Source of the DNA: Bacillus methanolicus PB1
Lineage (GTDB): Bacteria > Bacillota > Bacilli > Bacillales > Cytobacillaceae
DNA: 64,000 nt
Reading direction: 5' to 3'
Assembly (NCBI RefSeq): GCF_000262755.1
Contig: NZ_AFEU01000001.1
Span: forward strand, 1 to 64,000
A program made the position numbers and the translations under genes. Shown here piece by piece: positions 37,119 through 47,220 of this stretch (its first letter is position 1; every line of letters begins with the position of its first letter). The notes under the pieces are model-generated. The model had not been told where the DNA came from, did not search any database, and worked only from the letters and a program-made list of their open reading frames with translations.

Positions 37119-38330
37119 TTATTGCTTTTTTTTCTGTGATAACATTAAAGAAATTTTATTGTTAGCATGGAATTCCAATCCTTGTTCGTTAAAGTAGACA
37201 AAAGCTTCTACTCGAATATTTTTTTCGTCAGGCTTTATTACACTTATTTGTAAGTTCGATAAAGATTCAATTTCCCCTGGCATAATATTTAAAGGCTGGA
37301 TTGGACATATCCACGTCTCGCCCTTCTCCTCAGCTTCTTCAATCCAATTATCATTCATAAATTTCCATCCTTTTGCTCCATCATTATTCATTACCCCTAA
37401 AGTTTGTGTTACATTTGGGGGGAGTATTTGCCCTGTAATCTTAATACTCTCTAGAGGAGTAGAGCGAATGCAAATAACAGGATTTCGCAGTATTTCCGTT
37501 CCCGAATTTTTTATATGCAAATTGCCAAAAATCTTTATTTTTATATCCTCATTGTCATCTAAAAAGAGATGGTAATCAAAATAAACTTCTGCTTCCTCCC
37601 GCTTAGTTTCAAGAAATTTCTCCTGTTTCTGCTTTTCCGCAGCATCATTCACTTTGTTTTTTTCAGCTGAAGCCTCATGAATTTGGAAAAGCTCTAAAGG
37701 AACCAATGAAAAGATTGATAAAGTTGAACTCCCAATTAATCGAGAAAGGATTCCCGTTGTGATAATCATTGCATGATTTTCTCCAAACTTGTTCCAAAAT
37801 AAATCCTCCATGATTTCCGGATACATAATGTGTATCTTCATAATGGATGAATTTCCGTTGGCGGTTGCTTCATTAACGCAAAATTTTGTTCCGGCTAATC
37901 TGCATTCATGTTGGAAATGCTCAACCCACTTCTTGTCATCTTGGCTAAAATTATATGTTAATTCCAGGATCGGTTCATTTATGGACGGGATTTCATATAA
38001 TGCCAGTTTGAGATGCAGATCTATTTTTTCGGCATAACCCATTTCTCCATTTAAAAGAACTTCTGCACCACATGATGTAAGGAAATTTTTTATGTGCTCG
38101 AGAACGGTCCTTTCTAACTTTGCTTTTCGAAATGCTTCCTGTCCGGAATCGTGATCTGCCGAGATCCAAATTTGTTTACCGTCTAATCCAGACTTTAACT
38201 GTACTTTTTGATTTTTGCTGTCTAAATGAACCTGAAAGCCTAACTCACGGAAAACGTAATAAAAAGCCGGGAGTGAATTATAACGAATTGTTCCTACATC
38301 CCGACCACCTAATCCTATTTTCATATCCAT
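37119..38330 (-). CDS. uncharacterised 403-aa protein
   Basis: No family recognised. The first part (GLGGRDVGTIRYNSLPAFYY, then FRELGFQVHLDSKNQKVQLK) looks like a small alpha/beta stalk domain; about 85-215 is a second alpha/beta segment (LHLKLALYEIPSINEPILEL). After a charged linker (KNKVNDAAEKQKQEKFLETK) a C-terminal beta-rich domain (260-400) resembles a binding or sandwich fold. No signal peptide or membrane segment. AGGGGGG is seven bases ahead of the ATG. It is the first gene of an apparent operon with the GT-D enzyme, so a spore-glycan role is a guess from context. Confidence 0.75.
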   Translation of the reverse strand: MDMKIGLGGRDVGTIRYNSLPAFYYVFRELGFQVHLDSKNQKVQLKSGLDGKQIWISADHDSGQEAFRKAKLERTVLEHIKNFLTSCGAEVLLNGEMGYAEKIDLHLKLALYEIPSINEPILELTYNFSQDDKKWVEHFQHECRLAGTKFCVNEATANGNSSIMKIHIMYPEIMEDLFWNKFGENHAMIITTGILSRLIGSSTLSIFSLVPLELFQIHEASAEKNKVNDAAEKQKQEKFLETKREEAEVYFDYHLFLDDNEDIKIKIFGNLHIKNSGTEILRNPVICIRSTPLESIKITGQILPPNVTQTLGVMNNDGAKGWKFMNDNWIEEAEEKGETWICPIQPLNIMPGEIESLSNLQISVIKPDEKNIRVEAFVYFNEQGLEFHANNKISLMLSQKKKQ

Positions 38331-38471
38331 TTTGTGTCCCCCTTTTCATATTTGATTTTTTTGAGGAACTTAATTTGCTGAATCAAAATTCGGTTATCAA
38401 GAAAGTACCATACACACTTTTAAATGTATATTTCTGCATACAGGAAAAAATGATTCGATATTTGTAATTTT

Positions 38472-38480
38472 TAAGATATG
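38472..38480 (-). promoter_or_regulatory. possible sigma-K -10 for the 403-aa gene
   Basis: CATATCTTA on the minus strand, about 140 bases before the start codon. Weaker than the other examples because the -35 spacing is 14. Confidence 0.35.
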
Positions 38481-38515
38481 TATGAAAAGCTTAAGTAAAT
38501 TTTATCCTTGATGTT

Positions 38516-38524
38516 CATAGGATA
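38516..38524 (+). promoter_or_regulatory. sigma-K type -10 element
   Basis: CATAGGATA, a perfect CATANNNTA, 36 bases before the ATG at 38560; AAGAGGGG follows as ribosome binding site. Confidence 0.5.
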
Positions 38525-38559
38525 ATAAAAAAATTTTTTTCCAAGAGGGGCGATCATAA

Positions 38560-39441
38560 ATGGTGAATACGAATCCGGTTGTTTCAATTATTTTTCCGGT
38601 TAAAAATGAAGGCGAAAATGTAAAAAAAACTCTTGATTCATTATTTTCATTTGAAACGAACTATCCTATTGAAGTAATTGTGGTAGACGATGGCTCGACG
38701 GACAGTTGTTGTGATTTTCTTACAAATTACGATAAAAAAAATCATGTGAAATTGATCCAATCAAACGGAATTGGTGCTGCTAATGCTAGGAACCTGGGGG
38801 CAAAAAATGCTTCAGGAGAATTTTTAATTTTTTGTGATGCTCATTTAGAGTTTGAAAATATGTGGATCGATCAATTAATAAAATGTTTGGTTAGCGGAAA
38901 AACAGATGCAGTAATTCCTGCTATTGGTTCAATAGGGAACCCCGAATTTATTGGTTACGGTCAAACTCTTAAACCAAACCTTCGCATTAAATGGAATGAA
39001 ATACAAAATAATCTTTTCGAAACAGCTGTCCTTCCAGGAGCATGCATTGCCATCCCAAAAGCAGTGTTTGAAGATGTCGGCGGATTTGAGACAGGTTTTA
39101 AAACCTGGGGGTATGAAGATATTGAGCTATCAATAAAGTTGTGGCTTTTTGGATATCGCTGTCATGTTCATCCTAATGTTAAAATATTACACTTATTTCG
39201 AAAAGCACATCCCTATAAAGTGAGCTATGAAGACTTTAGTTATAATTTATTAAGGTTGGCATTTTCTCATTTCAATTCTTTTCGCATAAAAAAATGCAAA
39301 AAAATGATTATGCCTGACAAATCAAGTACGATCGAATCACAAGTACGAAAAGACGGTGTCAAAAAACAGCGAGCCGCCTATTTTCTAAAAAGAAAATATG
39401 ATGATGACTGGTATTTCAAAAAATTTAATATTGATTTTTAA
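38560..39441 (+). CDS. family 2 glycosyltransferase
   Basis: 293 aa. GT-A fold motifs: VSIIFPVKNEGENVKKTLDS, VVDDGSTDSC, LGAKNASGEFLIFCDAH (DxD-like) and the acceptor-side GGFETGFKTWGYEDIEL. Soluble, no membrane anchor, so it probably works in the mother-cell cytoplasm on a spore-surface glycan or protein. It is preceded by a sigma-K type element and followed, after about 270 bases in which I see nothing, by the IS110 element. Confidence 0.85.
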   Translation: MVNTNPVVSIIFPVKNEGENVKKTLDSLFSFETNYPIEVIVVDDGSTDSCCDFLTNYDKKNHVKLIQSNGIGAANARNLGAKNASGEFLIFCDAHLEFENMWIDQLIKCLVSGKTDAVIPAIGSIGNPEFIGYGQTLKPNLRIKWNEIQNNLFETAVLPGACIAIPKAVFEDVGGFETGFKTWGYEDIELSIKLWLFGYRCHVHPNVKILHLFRKAHPYKVSYEDFSYNLLRLAFSHFNSFRIKKCKKMIMPDKSSTIESQVRKDGVKKQRAAYFLKRKYDDDWYFKKFNIDF

Positions 39442-39712
39442 CGATTCACCTTTTCTTCTTGAGCAGAAACTATGATTTTTTTTTTCAGATGGTCAATCAC
39501 CTAAAAGCAAATTGTTCCATATAACTATTATGAAACTATTATGGGTGCGAAAAAGTTGGTAAAACCATGAACATAAAATTTTAAAATCGAAAAGAATAAA
39601 AGGAAGTGGTTTTACGTGTCTTCAAATATACGAGATGAAGAAAGGGGAAAAATAAAGGGCAAGGAGCATTCCTGTAATGAAGAAATTTGAGGTTTGAAAC
39701 AAAAAGAGCCCT

Positions 39713-39766
39713 CTTGGTATAGTACAGGGTGTCAATGCATTGACCCCGAATTAATAAGTTACCAAG
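39713..39766 (+). promoter_or_regulatory. nested hairpin covering the IS110 transposase ribosome binding site
   Basis: Outer arms CTTGGTA (39713-39719) / TACCAAG (39760-39766) enclose the 14-base palindrome GTCAATGCATTGAC (39731-39744). The 3' outer arm runs into the GGAGG that serves the ATG at 39778, so read-through transcripts could fold and hide the start, a known way for insertion sequences to limit transposase. Confidence 0.5.
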
Positions 39767-39777
39767 GAGGACTCGAT

Positions 39778-41058
39778 ATGAATTATACGCAAAATCAAAA
39801 AATCTCGCAAATCACACCATCAACATTAATTATCGGCATTGATATTGCAAAAGACAAGCACGTTGCACGAGCACAAGATGATCGAGGAATTGAATTTGGA
39901 AAACGCTTGATCTTTGAAAACCGCATACATGGTTTCCAAATGCTTTTAGATTGGGTGAAGCGACACCAAAAAGAAAATGATAAGAATCATGTGATTTTTG
40001 GGGTTGAACCAACCGGGCCTTACTGGTTAAATCTCGCTTATTTTCTTACCGCAAAGGGCTACGACTTTGTATTAGTCAATCCAATGCATGTAAAGAAAAG
40101 CAAAGAGTTTGATGACAATTCTCCAACAAAAAACGATACAAAAGACGCCAGAGTGATTGCACAGCTGATTAAAGACGGCCGATACTCCGTACCAAATCTC
40201 TTAGACGGCATTTACGCGGAACTAAGAGAAGGCGTCAAAATAAGAGATCAGCTCACTCAACAGCTTGCCATCACAGAAGGGCGTATTCAGAATTTGATTC
40301 AACGTTATTTTCCGGAGTTTTTCGATGTTTTCGGGGATTGGGAAGGAAAAGCAGCTCTTTGCACGCTAAAACTGTTTCCATTTCCTTCTCAAATTAAAGA
40401 AATGACACCTGAAGAGGTTCTCTCAAAGTGGAAGCCATTTGTACAACGAGCAGTTGGAATAAAGCGAGCAACGAAACTAGTAGAAACGGCCAAAAAGAGC
40501 ATTGGAATTCAAATCGGGATTCAGTTTGCCAAACGTGAAATGGAATATCTGATTGACCAATATGAGCTTTATCAAACGCAGTTGGAAGAGTTGGATCAGG
40601 AGCTAGAAGCTCTTGTAGAAACGATCCCAGGTGCTAAGCAAATGATGAATATTCCTGGGTTAGGTGTTACAACAGTCGCTCTATTCTTCGCTGAAGTGGG
40701 TGATCTCACAAAGTACAGTCACCCTCAGCAATTAGTTAATCTGGCAGGCCTTTCATTACGTGAGCATAGTTCTGGAAAATTTAAAGGACAAACCAGAATA
40801 ACGAAACGGGGACGAAGTAGGCTGCGTAAAGCTCTGTACTTAGCGATTCGGCCACTCGTTGCCCATAATCCAACTTTTAAAGCTTTACATCAATACTATA
40901 CAAAACGATCTGAAAGGCCTTTAAAAAAGCAACAGTCCCTCATCGCCCTGTGTTGTAAGCTATTACGTGTCTTATTTGTCATTGGTCAAAAACAGTGTGA
41001 ATTTGATGGTTCAAAATTATTGCGAGGATTGCCTCAAATTACATTACAAGCTGCTTAA
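39778..41058 (+). CDS. IS110-family transposase (DEDD recombinase)
   Basis: 426 aa from ATG 39778 with GGAGG nine bases ahead; upstream codons to 39694 are unlikely. N-terminal RuvC-like domain: LIIGIDIAKDKHVA (first Asp), FGVEPTGPYW (Glu), KNDTKDARVIAQL (Asp). C-terminal Tnp20 domain: MMNIPGLGVTTVALFFAEVG and the LVNLAGLSLREHSSGKFKG region with the catalytic serine. All regions are present and the frame is intact, so it may be active. Recent work shows that such enzymes use an element-encoded guide (bridge or seek) RNA. Confidence 0.93.
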   Translation: MNYTQNQKISQITPSTLIIGIDIAKDKHVARAQDDRGIEFGKRLIFENRIHGFQMLLDWVKRHQKENDKNHVIFGVEPTGPYWLNLAYFLTAKGYDFVLVNPMHVKKSKEFDDNSPTKNDTKDARVIAQLIKDGRYSVPNLLDGIYAELREGVKIRDQLTQQLAITEGRIQNLIQRYFPEFFDVFGDWEGKAALCTLKLFPFPSQIKEMTPEEVLSKWKPFVQRAVGIKRATKLVETAKKSIGIQIGIQFAKREMEYLIDQYELYQTQLEELDQELEALVETIPGAKQMMNIPGLGVTTVALFFAEVGDLTKYSHPQQLVNLAGLSLREHSSGKFKGQTRITKRGRSRLRKALYLAIRPLVAHNPTFKALHQYYTKRSERPLKKQQSLIALCCKLLRVLFVIGQKQCEFDGSKLLRGLPQITLQAA

Positions 41059-41340
41059 ACCGATTTATTAACCAACTTATTAACCAAATTACTATCGAAT
41101 ACTTCAAGTATTTCTAAAGACAAACACCAATAGTGCCGAGTCGGAGTTTATTTTTACCATACGGGCTTATGACCCAGCCGAGGAGCTTATCCGACCTCCA
41201 CCTCATGGATACGCAGGACGAAGGAATGTATGGATCCCAATCCGGTGATACATGGGAGGGTTAGCGACCGTGAGATGAGTGGAGATTTTGCGCACGGTCA
41301 TAACTGTTATTACCAAACAATACCAGTTTGGTTGATAGGA
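41059..41340 (+). ncRNA. candidate bridge/seek RNA in the IS110 3' end
   Basis: About 280 noncoding bases directly after the transposase with several stable stems: GTCGGA / TCCGAC (41140-41195) enclosing GGGCTTATGACCC, GACCGTG / CACGGTC (41266-41299), and CCAAAC / GTTTGG (41313-41331). GC content is higher than the surroundings. In IS1111-type members of the family the guide RNA is encoded downstream of the transposase, which fits. The guide loops are not resolved. Confidence 0.5.
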
Positions 41341-41482
41341 TGGCCCCCCATCTGTAAGGAATTTAAAGAAATTCAATTTATAACCATGATTTTCGGTGGA
41401 TCAACTATTAGGTGTTAATGAAATTTAGAGAAAACGGGAGTATTCGGGAGAAAATTAAAGTATATAGAGGGAGGATAGAAAA

Positions 41483-44400
41483 ATGGAGAAATTAACCCCA
41501 ATACAGCTTCAACAAATGATTATTCATCTAAAATCTGAAGTTTCTAAATATAAGTTTAAACTTAAAGAATATGAAACAGATTATAATAAAAATCAACTCA
41601 AAAACCTGAAAACTGCAAATGCCAAGTTATTAAATGAACTGGAAGAATTTCAAAAGCTTATCCAAATAAAAGAGAGCGAGAAACAAAATATTCAAAAGAA
41701 AATTACCAAACTAGAGGAAGAATTAAAATCATATAAATCGCAATTAAAAGAAGCTAATACAAAATACGAAACGGACTTAAAAAAGAAAAACGAGATGATC
41801 AAACAACTTGAACAGAAAAACAAATCACTCCTTCTGGATATTGATGAATTTCAAAGAAAAATTGCAAACTACGAATCAACTATTAAAGAAATTCAAAATA
41901 AATACAGCAAATTGGAAAATGAAATAGAATTCTACAAGTCTGAAGCTGAAAAGCAAAAACAAATGTTCGAAACAAAAATGCAAAACGAAGATTATATTCA
42001 TGTTCAAAACCTTGAAAGTAAAATTTCTGAAATGATATCCATACTATCTCCTATCACCAACAATAAAGAAACGGAATCTTTACATTCTGAAATTCAAAAA
42101 TTAAATGAAACAATATCTCATTTTATTGAAAAAGAAAATGAATACAAACAAAGTATTGAAGATTTAAATGAAACGATTGTCTTTCTAAATGAAAAAGAAA
42201 ATAGTTATAGAGAAGAAATAGAAAATTTAAATGAAACAATGGGACAGTTTTATGAGAAGGAAAACAAATATAAAAAGGAGATTGAAGAGCTTTATCAAAC
42301 GGTCAGCGCGCTGACTGAAAAGGAAGTTCGGTATAAGCACGAAATCGAGAATCTTAATCAAACGATTAGTGAGCTTACCGAAAAAGAAAGAAAATTAATA
42401 ACTGATCTTGAACAGTTAAATGAATCAACTGTATTTTTTAAAGAAAACGAAAACAATTATAAACTAGAAATCAATCGTCTTAATAATAAAATCGCCGAAC
42501 TTACTGAAAAGGAAAACAATCTAAAAACGGAACTGGAACATTTAAACCATTCAGCCCTCCTTTTTGAGGAAAAAGAAAACGAATATAAACAAGAAATCGA
42601 AAATCTAAATAAAACAATTTCTGAGCTTTCTGAGAAAGAACAGAATTTAAAGAAAGAGTTGGAGAAGTTAGAGAATTCAGCTGACCTTTTCGAAGAAAAA
42701 GAAAACGAATATAAATATAAAATCGAAAATCTCAATAAAACAATTTCCGAGCTTTCTGAAAAAGAACAGAATTTAAAGAATGAATTGGAGAAGTTAAAGA
42801 ATTCAGCTGACCTTTTCGAGGAAAAGGAAAGTAATTATATACAAGAAATCGAAGATCTGAATCAAACCATCACCGAGCTTCTGAATTTAAAGGAAGAGAT
42901 GGAACAGTTAAATGACTCGGTTATTGTATTCGATGAAGAAAAAAACAACTATCTACAAGAAATCGAGAATCTCAATGACACAATTACTGAACTTTATGAA
43001 AAAGAAAAAAAGCTTAAGAAGGAGCTTGAGCAGTTTTATTCTACTGTCACTCTTCTAAATGATGAGAAAAATGTCTATCTTCAAGAAATCGAAGATCTCA
43101 ACAGCACAATTGCGGAGCTTTCTGAGAAAGAACGAAATTTAAAAGCAGAACTGGAGCAGTTTTATCATACAGCTGGCCTTTTCGAGGAAGAAAAAAGAAA
43201 TTATATAAAAGAGATCGAGAATCTCAATAAAACTGTCACAGAGCTTTCTGAAAAAGAACGGAATTTAAAGACAGAGCTTGAGCAGCTAAAAAATTCTGCT
43301 GCTCTTTTTGAGGAAAAAGAAGTCGGTTATAAACACGAAATCGAGAATCTTAATAAAACAATCATTGAGCTTTCGGAAAAAGAAAAGAGCTTAAAAGCTG
43401 AACTGGAACAATTAAATCATTCTGCCGCCCTTTTCGAGGAAGAGAAAAGCAGATATATACTAGAAATCGAAACTCTGTTAAACACAATCTCGGAGCTTTC
43501 GGAAAATGAACGAAACTTACAAGCGGAATTGGAGCAGTTTAATCATTCAGCTGTACTTTTCGAGGAAGAGAAAAGCTATTATATTGAAGAAATCGAGAAT
43601 CTGAAAAACACGATCACGGAGCTTTCGGAAAAAGAACGGAACTTATTAGCTGAACTTGAGCAGCTAAATAATTCTGCCGCCCTTTTCCAGGAAAAAGAAG
43701 TCAATTATAAACAAGAAATCGAAAGTCTTCATAAAACAATTACCAAGCTTTTAGAAAAAGAACAGCACTTAAAAACAGAACTCGAACAATTAAATAATTC
43801 TTCTGCCCTTTTCCAGGAAAAAGAAGTTAATTATAAACAAGAAATCGAGAATCTTAGCAAAACAATTACCGAGCTTTCGGAAAAAGAACAGAGCTTAAAA
43901 GCTGAATTGGAGCAATTAAATAAGTCTTCTGCCCTTTTTGAGGAAAAGGAAGTCAGTTATAAACACGAAATTGAGAATCTTAATAAAACAATTACCAATC
44001 TTTTAGAAAAAGAACAACACTTAAAAACAGAACTCGAGCAGTTTAATCATTCAGTTTCCATTTTAGAGGAAGAAAAAAGCTATTATATTGAAGAAATCGA
44101 CACTCTGAAAAACACGATCACGGAGCTTTCGGAAAAAGAACAGAATTTAAAAGCAGAACTGGAGCAGTTTAATCATTCAGTTGCCCTTTTAGAGGAAGAA
44201 AAAAGCTATTATATTGAAGAAATTGAGAATCTGAAAAACACGATCACGGAGCTTTCTGAAAAAGAACGGAACTTATTAGCTGAACTTGAGCAGCTAAATA
44301 ATTCCACCGCTCTTTTCGAGGAAAAAGAAATCAATTATAAGCACGAAATCGAAAGTCTTAATAAAACAATTACCGAGCTTTCGGAAAAAGAACAGAGCTT

Positions 44401-47185
44401 AAAAGCTGAATTGGAGCAATTAAATAAGTCTTCAGCCCTTTTTGAGGAAAAGGAAGTCAGTTATAAACACGAAATTGAGAATCTTAATAAAACAATTACC
44501 AATCTTTTAGAAAAAGAACAACACTTAAAAACAGAACTCGAGCAGTTTAATCATTCAGTTTCCCTTTTTGAGGAAGAAAAAAGCTATTATATTGAAGAAA
44601 TCGAGAATCTGAAAAACAAAATCACCGATCTTTCGGAAAAAGAACAGAATTTAAAAGCGGAACTGGAGCAATTTAATCATTCAGCTGCCCTTTTTGAGGA
44701 AGAAAAAACTTATTATATTGAAGAAATCGAAACTCTGAAAAACACGATTACCAAACTTTTGGAAAAAGAACGGAATTTAAAAGCGGAATTAGAGCAACTA
44801 AATAATTCTACTGCTCTAATCGAGGAAAAAGAAATCAATTATAAACAAAAAATCGAAAGTCTTAATAAAACAATTACCGAGCTTTCGGAAAAAGAACAGA
44901 GCTTAAAAGCTGAATTGGAGCAATTAAATAAGTCTTCTGCCCTTTTTGAGGAAAAGGAAGTCAGTTATAAACACGAAATTGAGAATCTTAATAAAACAAT
45001 TACCAATCTTTTAGAAAAAGAACAACACTTAAAAACAGAACTCGAGCAGTTTAATCATTCAGTTTCCCTTTTTGAGGAAGAAAAAAGCTATTATATTGAA
45101 GAAATCGAGAATCTGAAAAACACGATCACGGAGATTTCTGAAAAAGAACGGAACTTATTAGCTGAACTTGAGCAGCTAAATAATTCCGCCGCTCTTTTCG
45201 AGGAAAAAGAAATCAATTATAAGCACGAAATCGAAAGTCTTAATAAAACAATTACTGAGCTTTCTGAAAAAGAACAAGTTTTAATAACTGAGATTAAGCA
45301 GCTAAATAACACGATCACTGAACTTTCGGAAAAAGAAAAGAATTTAAAAGCGGAACTGGAACAATTTAATCATTCAGCTGCCCTATTTGAGGAAGAGAAA
45401 AGTTATTATATTGAAGAAATCAATACTCTGAAAAACACAATCACGGAACTCTCTGAAAAAGAACAAAATTTAAAGATGGAACTTGAACAGCTAAATATTT
45501 CTGCTTCCCTTTTCCAGGAAAAAGAAGTCAATTATAAACATGAAATCGAGAATCTTAATAAAAAAATTACTAAGTTTTCGGAAAAAGAACAAGTTTTAAT
45601 TACTGAGATTGAGCAGCTAAATAACACGATCACTGAACTTTCGGAAAAAGAACAAAATTTAAAAGCGGAACTGGAGCAATTAAACAATTCTGCCGCTCTT
45701 TTCGAAGAAAAAGAAGTCAGTTATAAACATGAAATCGAGAATCTTAATAAAACAATCACGGAGCTTTCTGAACAAAAAAGGGACTTAAAATTTGAGTTGG
45801 AGCAGTTATACCAATCAGCTGACGAGTTTGAAGAGAAAGAAAATCATTATAAACAAGAAATTGATATTCTCAAAAACACAATTTCTGAGCTTTCCGAACA
45901 GGAAATGAACCTAAAATCAGAGTTGGAGCAGTTATCTAATTCATCCACACAGTTTCACGAGAAAGAAAACGATTATAAACAAGAAATTAATATGCTGAAT
46001 AACACAATAACTGAGCTTTATGAGAAAGAACGTAATTTAATAACCGAACTGGAAAAGTTATATAAATCAGCAGCTCTTTTCGATGAAAAAGAAAATCATA
46101 ATAAACAAGAAATCGAGTTTCTTTATGAATCGATCAACGAGCTGTCTGAAAAAGAAAGGAATTTAAAAACAGAGATGGAAATGTTATATACTACAGCCAA
46201 GCTGTTCGAAAAAGAGAAAAACAACTTTATACAAGAAATTGAAAATCTAAACAACACAATCACTGAGCTTTCTAAAAAAGAACAAAATTTAAAAACAGAG
46301 CTGGAGCAATTAAATAAGATGACCGCCCTTTTCGAGGAAAAGGAAAGTGAATATAAACAAAATATTGAAAATCTAAATAAAAGAATAACTGAACTTACTG
46401 AGAAAGACAATCAAAATTCAAATCTTATCGTAGAGTTAAACAATACTATTTCTGTCAAAACAGAAAAAGAAAATCAACTAAAAAACGAAATCGATAAGTT
46501 AAATAAAACAATAACAGACTTTACTGAAGTTGAAAATAACCATAAACAAAAAATTGAAGAATTAAATAATACAATTTTAGAATATAGTGATAATGAAATT
46601 AGCTTAAAAAAGGAAATTGAAGCATTGAAGAATACATTGTCCGAGTTTACAGAAAAAGAAAAACAATATAAGAGTGAAATAGATAAGTTAAATAAAACAA
46701 TCAAAGAATTTAACGAAAAAGAAAAAGAAAGCCAAAAAGAACCAAATAAAGTGGAAAAGTCTTCAAGAAAGACAAAAAAGCAGCAGCACTACTTGATCAA
46801 CCCTCCACAAAATAATGAACAAAACAACCAGCAAAACTTACCAAAAAATATGAAAGATCAAACATCTCATTTCCGATTTACTCACAAGCAAATGGACAAA
46901 AAGAAGCAGCATCTAAACTCCCTTAATAATACCCAATCTGACACCCTAAACACTTCCCGACTAAATCAACTTAAGGAACAACAAGATAACTTCACTATCT
47001 ACTCAAAACATATGACTACCGGCATCGTTTCAATCAATCAGAAAAATGACAATTTGCCAACAAAAACTGACAACGTTCAAATAAGCTCACTAGATAAGTT
47101 TTATGAAAAACATCCTTTTTTAAAAAATTTATCAGGACAGAACAAAACAGCTATTGATCCTTTTAGAAATTTCAGAAAACGATAA
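41483..47185 (+). CDS. giant coiled-coil repeat protein (1900 aa)
   Basis: N-terminal 190 residues are non-repetitive coiled coil (PIQLQQMIIHLKSEVSKYKF). From about 200 to 1750 come some 35 copies of a 42-residue unit (six heptads) of the form LEQLNxSAALFEEKEVxYKH, EIENLNKTITELSEKEQxLK. The last 150 residues are Gln/Asn/Lys-rich and end DPFRNFRKR. No signal peptide, anchor or enzyme domain. Predicted length of the rod is over 200 nm if fully helical. It begins behind AGAGGGAGG. The position among spore-surface and glycosyltransferase genes suggests a filament or structural protein of the spore surface, but no homologue is known to me. Confidence 0.85.
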   Translation: MEKLTPIQLQQMIIHLKSEVSKYKFKLKEYETDYNKNQLKNLKTANAKLLNELEEFQKLIQIKESEKQNIQKKITKLEEELKSYKSQLKEANTKYETDLKKKNEMIKQLEQKNKSLLLDIDEFQRKIANYESTIKEIQNKYSKLENEIEFYKSEAEKQKQMFETKMQNEDYIHVQNLESKISEMISILSPITNNKETESLHSEIQKLNETISHFIEKENEYKQSIEDLNETIVFLNEKENSYREEIENLNETMGQFYEKENKYKKEIEELYQTVSALTEKEVRYKHEIENLNQTISELTEKERKLITDLEQLNESTVFFKENENNYKLEINRLNNKIAELTEKENNLKTELEHLNHSALLFEEKENEYKQEIENLNKTISELSEKEQNLKKELEKLENSADLFEEKENEYKYKIENLNKTISELSEKEQNLKNELEKLKNSADLFEEKESNYIQEIEDLNQTITELLNLKEEMEQLNDSVIVFDEEKNNYLQEIENLNDTITELYEKEKKLKKELEQFYSTVTLLNDEKNVYLQEIEDLNSTIAELSEKERNLKAELEQFYHTAGLFEEEKRNYIKEIENLNKTVTELSEKERNLKTELEQLKNSAALFEEKEVGYKHEIENLNKTIIELSEKEKSLKAELEQLNHSAALFEEEKSRYILEIETLLNTISELSENERNLQAELEQFNHSAVLFEEEKSYYIEEIENLKNTITELSEKERNLLAELEQLNNSAALFQEKEVNYKQEIESLHKTITKLLEKEQHLKTELEQLNNSSALFQEKEVNYKQEIENLSKTITELSEKEQSLKAELEQLNKSSALFEEKEVSYKHEIENLNKTITNLLEKEQHLKTELEQFNHSVSILEEEKSYYIEEIDTLKNTITELSEKEQNLKAELEQFNHSVALLEEEKSYYIEEIENLKNTITELSEKERNLLAELEQLNNSTALFEEKEINYKHEIESLNKTITELSEKEQSLKAELEQLNKSSALFEEKEVSYKHEIENLNKTITNLLEKEQHLKTELEQFNHSVSLFEEEKSYYIEEIENLKNKITDLSEKEQNLKAELEQFNHSAALFEEEKTYYIEEIETLKNTITKLLEKERNLKAELEQLNNSTALIEEKEINYKQKIESLNKTITELSEKEQSLKAELEQLNKSSALFEEKEVSYKHEIENLNKTITNLLEKEQHLKTELEQFNHSVSLFEEEKSYYIEEIENLKNTITEISEKERNLLAELEQLNNSAALFEEKEINYKHEIESLNKTITELSEKEQVLITEIKQLNNTITELSEKEKNLKAELEQFNHSAALFEEEKSYYIEEINTLKNTITELSEKEQNLKMELEQLNISASLFQEKEVNYKHEIENLNKKITKFSEKEQVLITEIEQLNNTITELSEKEQNLKAELEQLNNSAALFEEKEVSYKHEIENLNKTITELSEQKRDLKFELEQLYQSADEFEEKENHYKQEIDILKNTISELSEQEMNLKSELEQLSNSSTQFHEKENDYKQEINMLNNTITELYEKERNLITELEKLYKSAALFDEKENHNKQEIEFLYESINELSEKERNLKTEMEMLYTTAKLFEKEKNNFIQEIENLNNTITELSKKEQNLKTELEQLNKMTALFEEKESEYKQNIENLNKRITELTEKDNQNSNLIVELNNTISVKTEKENQLKNEIDKLNKTITDFTEVENNHKQKIEELNNTILEYSDNEISLKKEIEALKNTLSEFTEKEKQYKSEIDKLNKTIKEFNEKEKESQKEPNKVEKSSRKTKKQQHYLINPPQNNEQNNQQNLPKNMKDQTSHFRFTHKQMDKKKQHLNSLNNTQSDTLNTSRLNQLKEQQDNFTIYSKHMTTGIVSINQKNDNLPTKTDNVQISSLDKFYEKHPFLKNLSGQNKTAIDPFRNFRKR
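42540..46400 (+). repeat. 126-bp tandem repeats inside the giant gene, with 504-bp higher-order units
   Basis: Each 42-aa unit is 126 bp. Around 43.9-45.4 kb blocks of four units are nearly identical: GAGCTTAAAAGCTGAATTGG recurs at 43891, 44395 and 44899, exactly 504 bp apart. This indicates recent tandem amplification. Confidence 0.9.
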
Positions 47186-47220
47186 AAAACTATAAAATAA
47201 TGCATGAACAATGCACATAT

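Larger units (their letters stand above)
39690..41360 (+). mobile_element. IS110-family insertion sequence (approximate limits)
   Basis: One intact transposase flanked by a short 5' leader and a long structured 3' noncoding end. The exact ends cannot be fixed by eye because IS110 elements lack terminal inverted repeats and target duplications. It lies between a GT2 gene and the giant coiled-coil gene and may have displaced the promoter of the latter. Confidence 0.75.

Noticed and set aside
42457..46704. Minus-strand frames of 76-95 codons within the giant gene
   Set aside because: Shadow frames of the coiled-coil repeats (Ser/Phe/Leu-rich), without ribosome binding sites.
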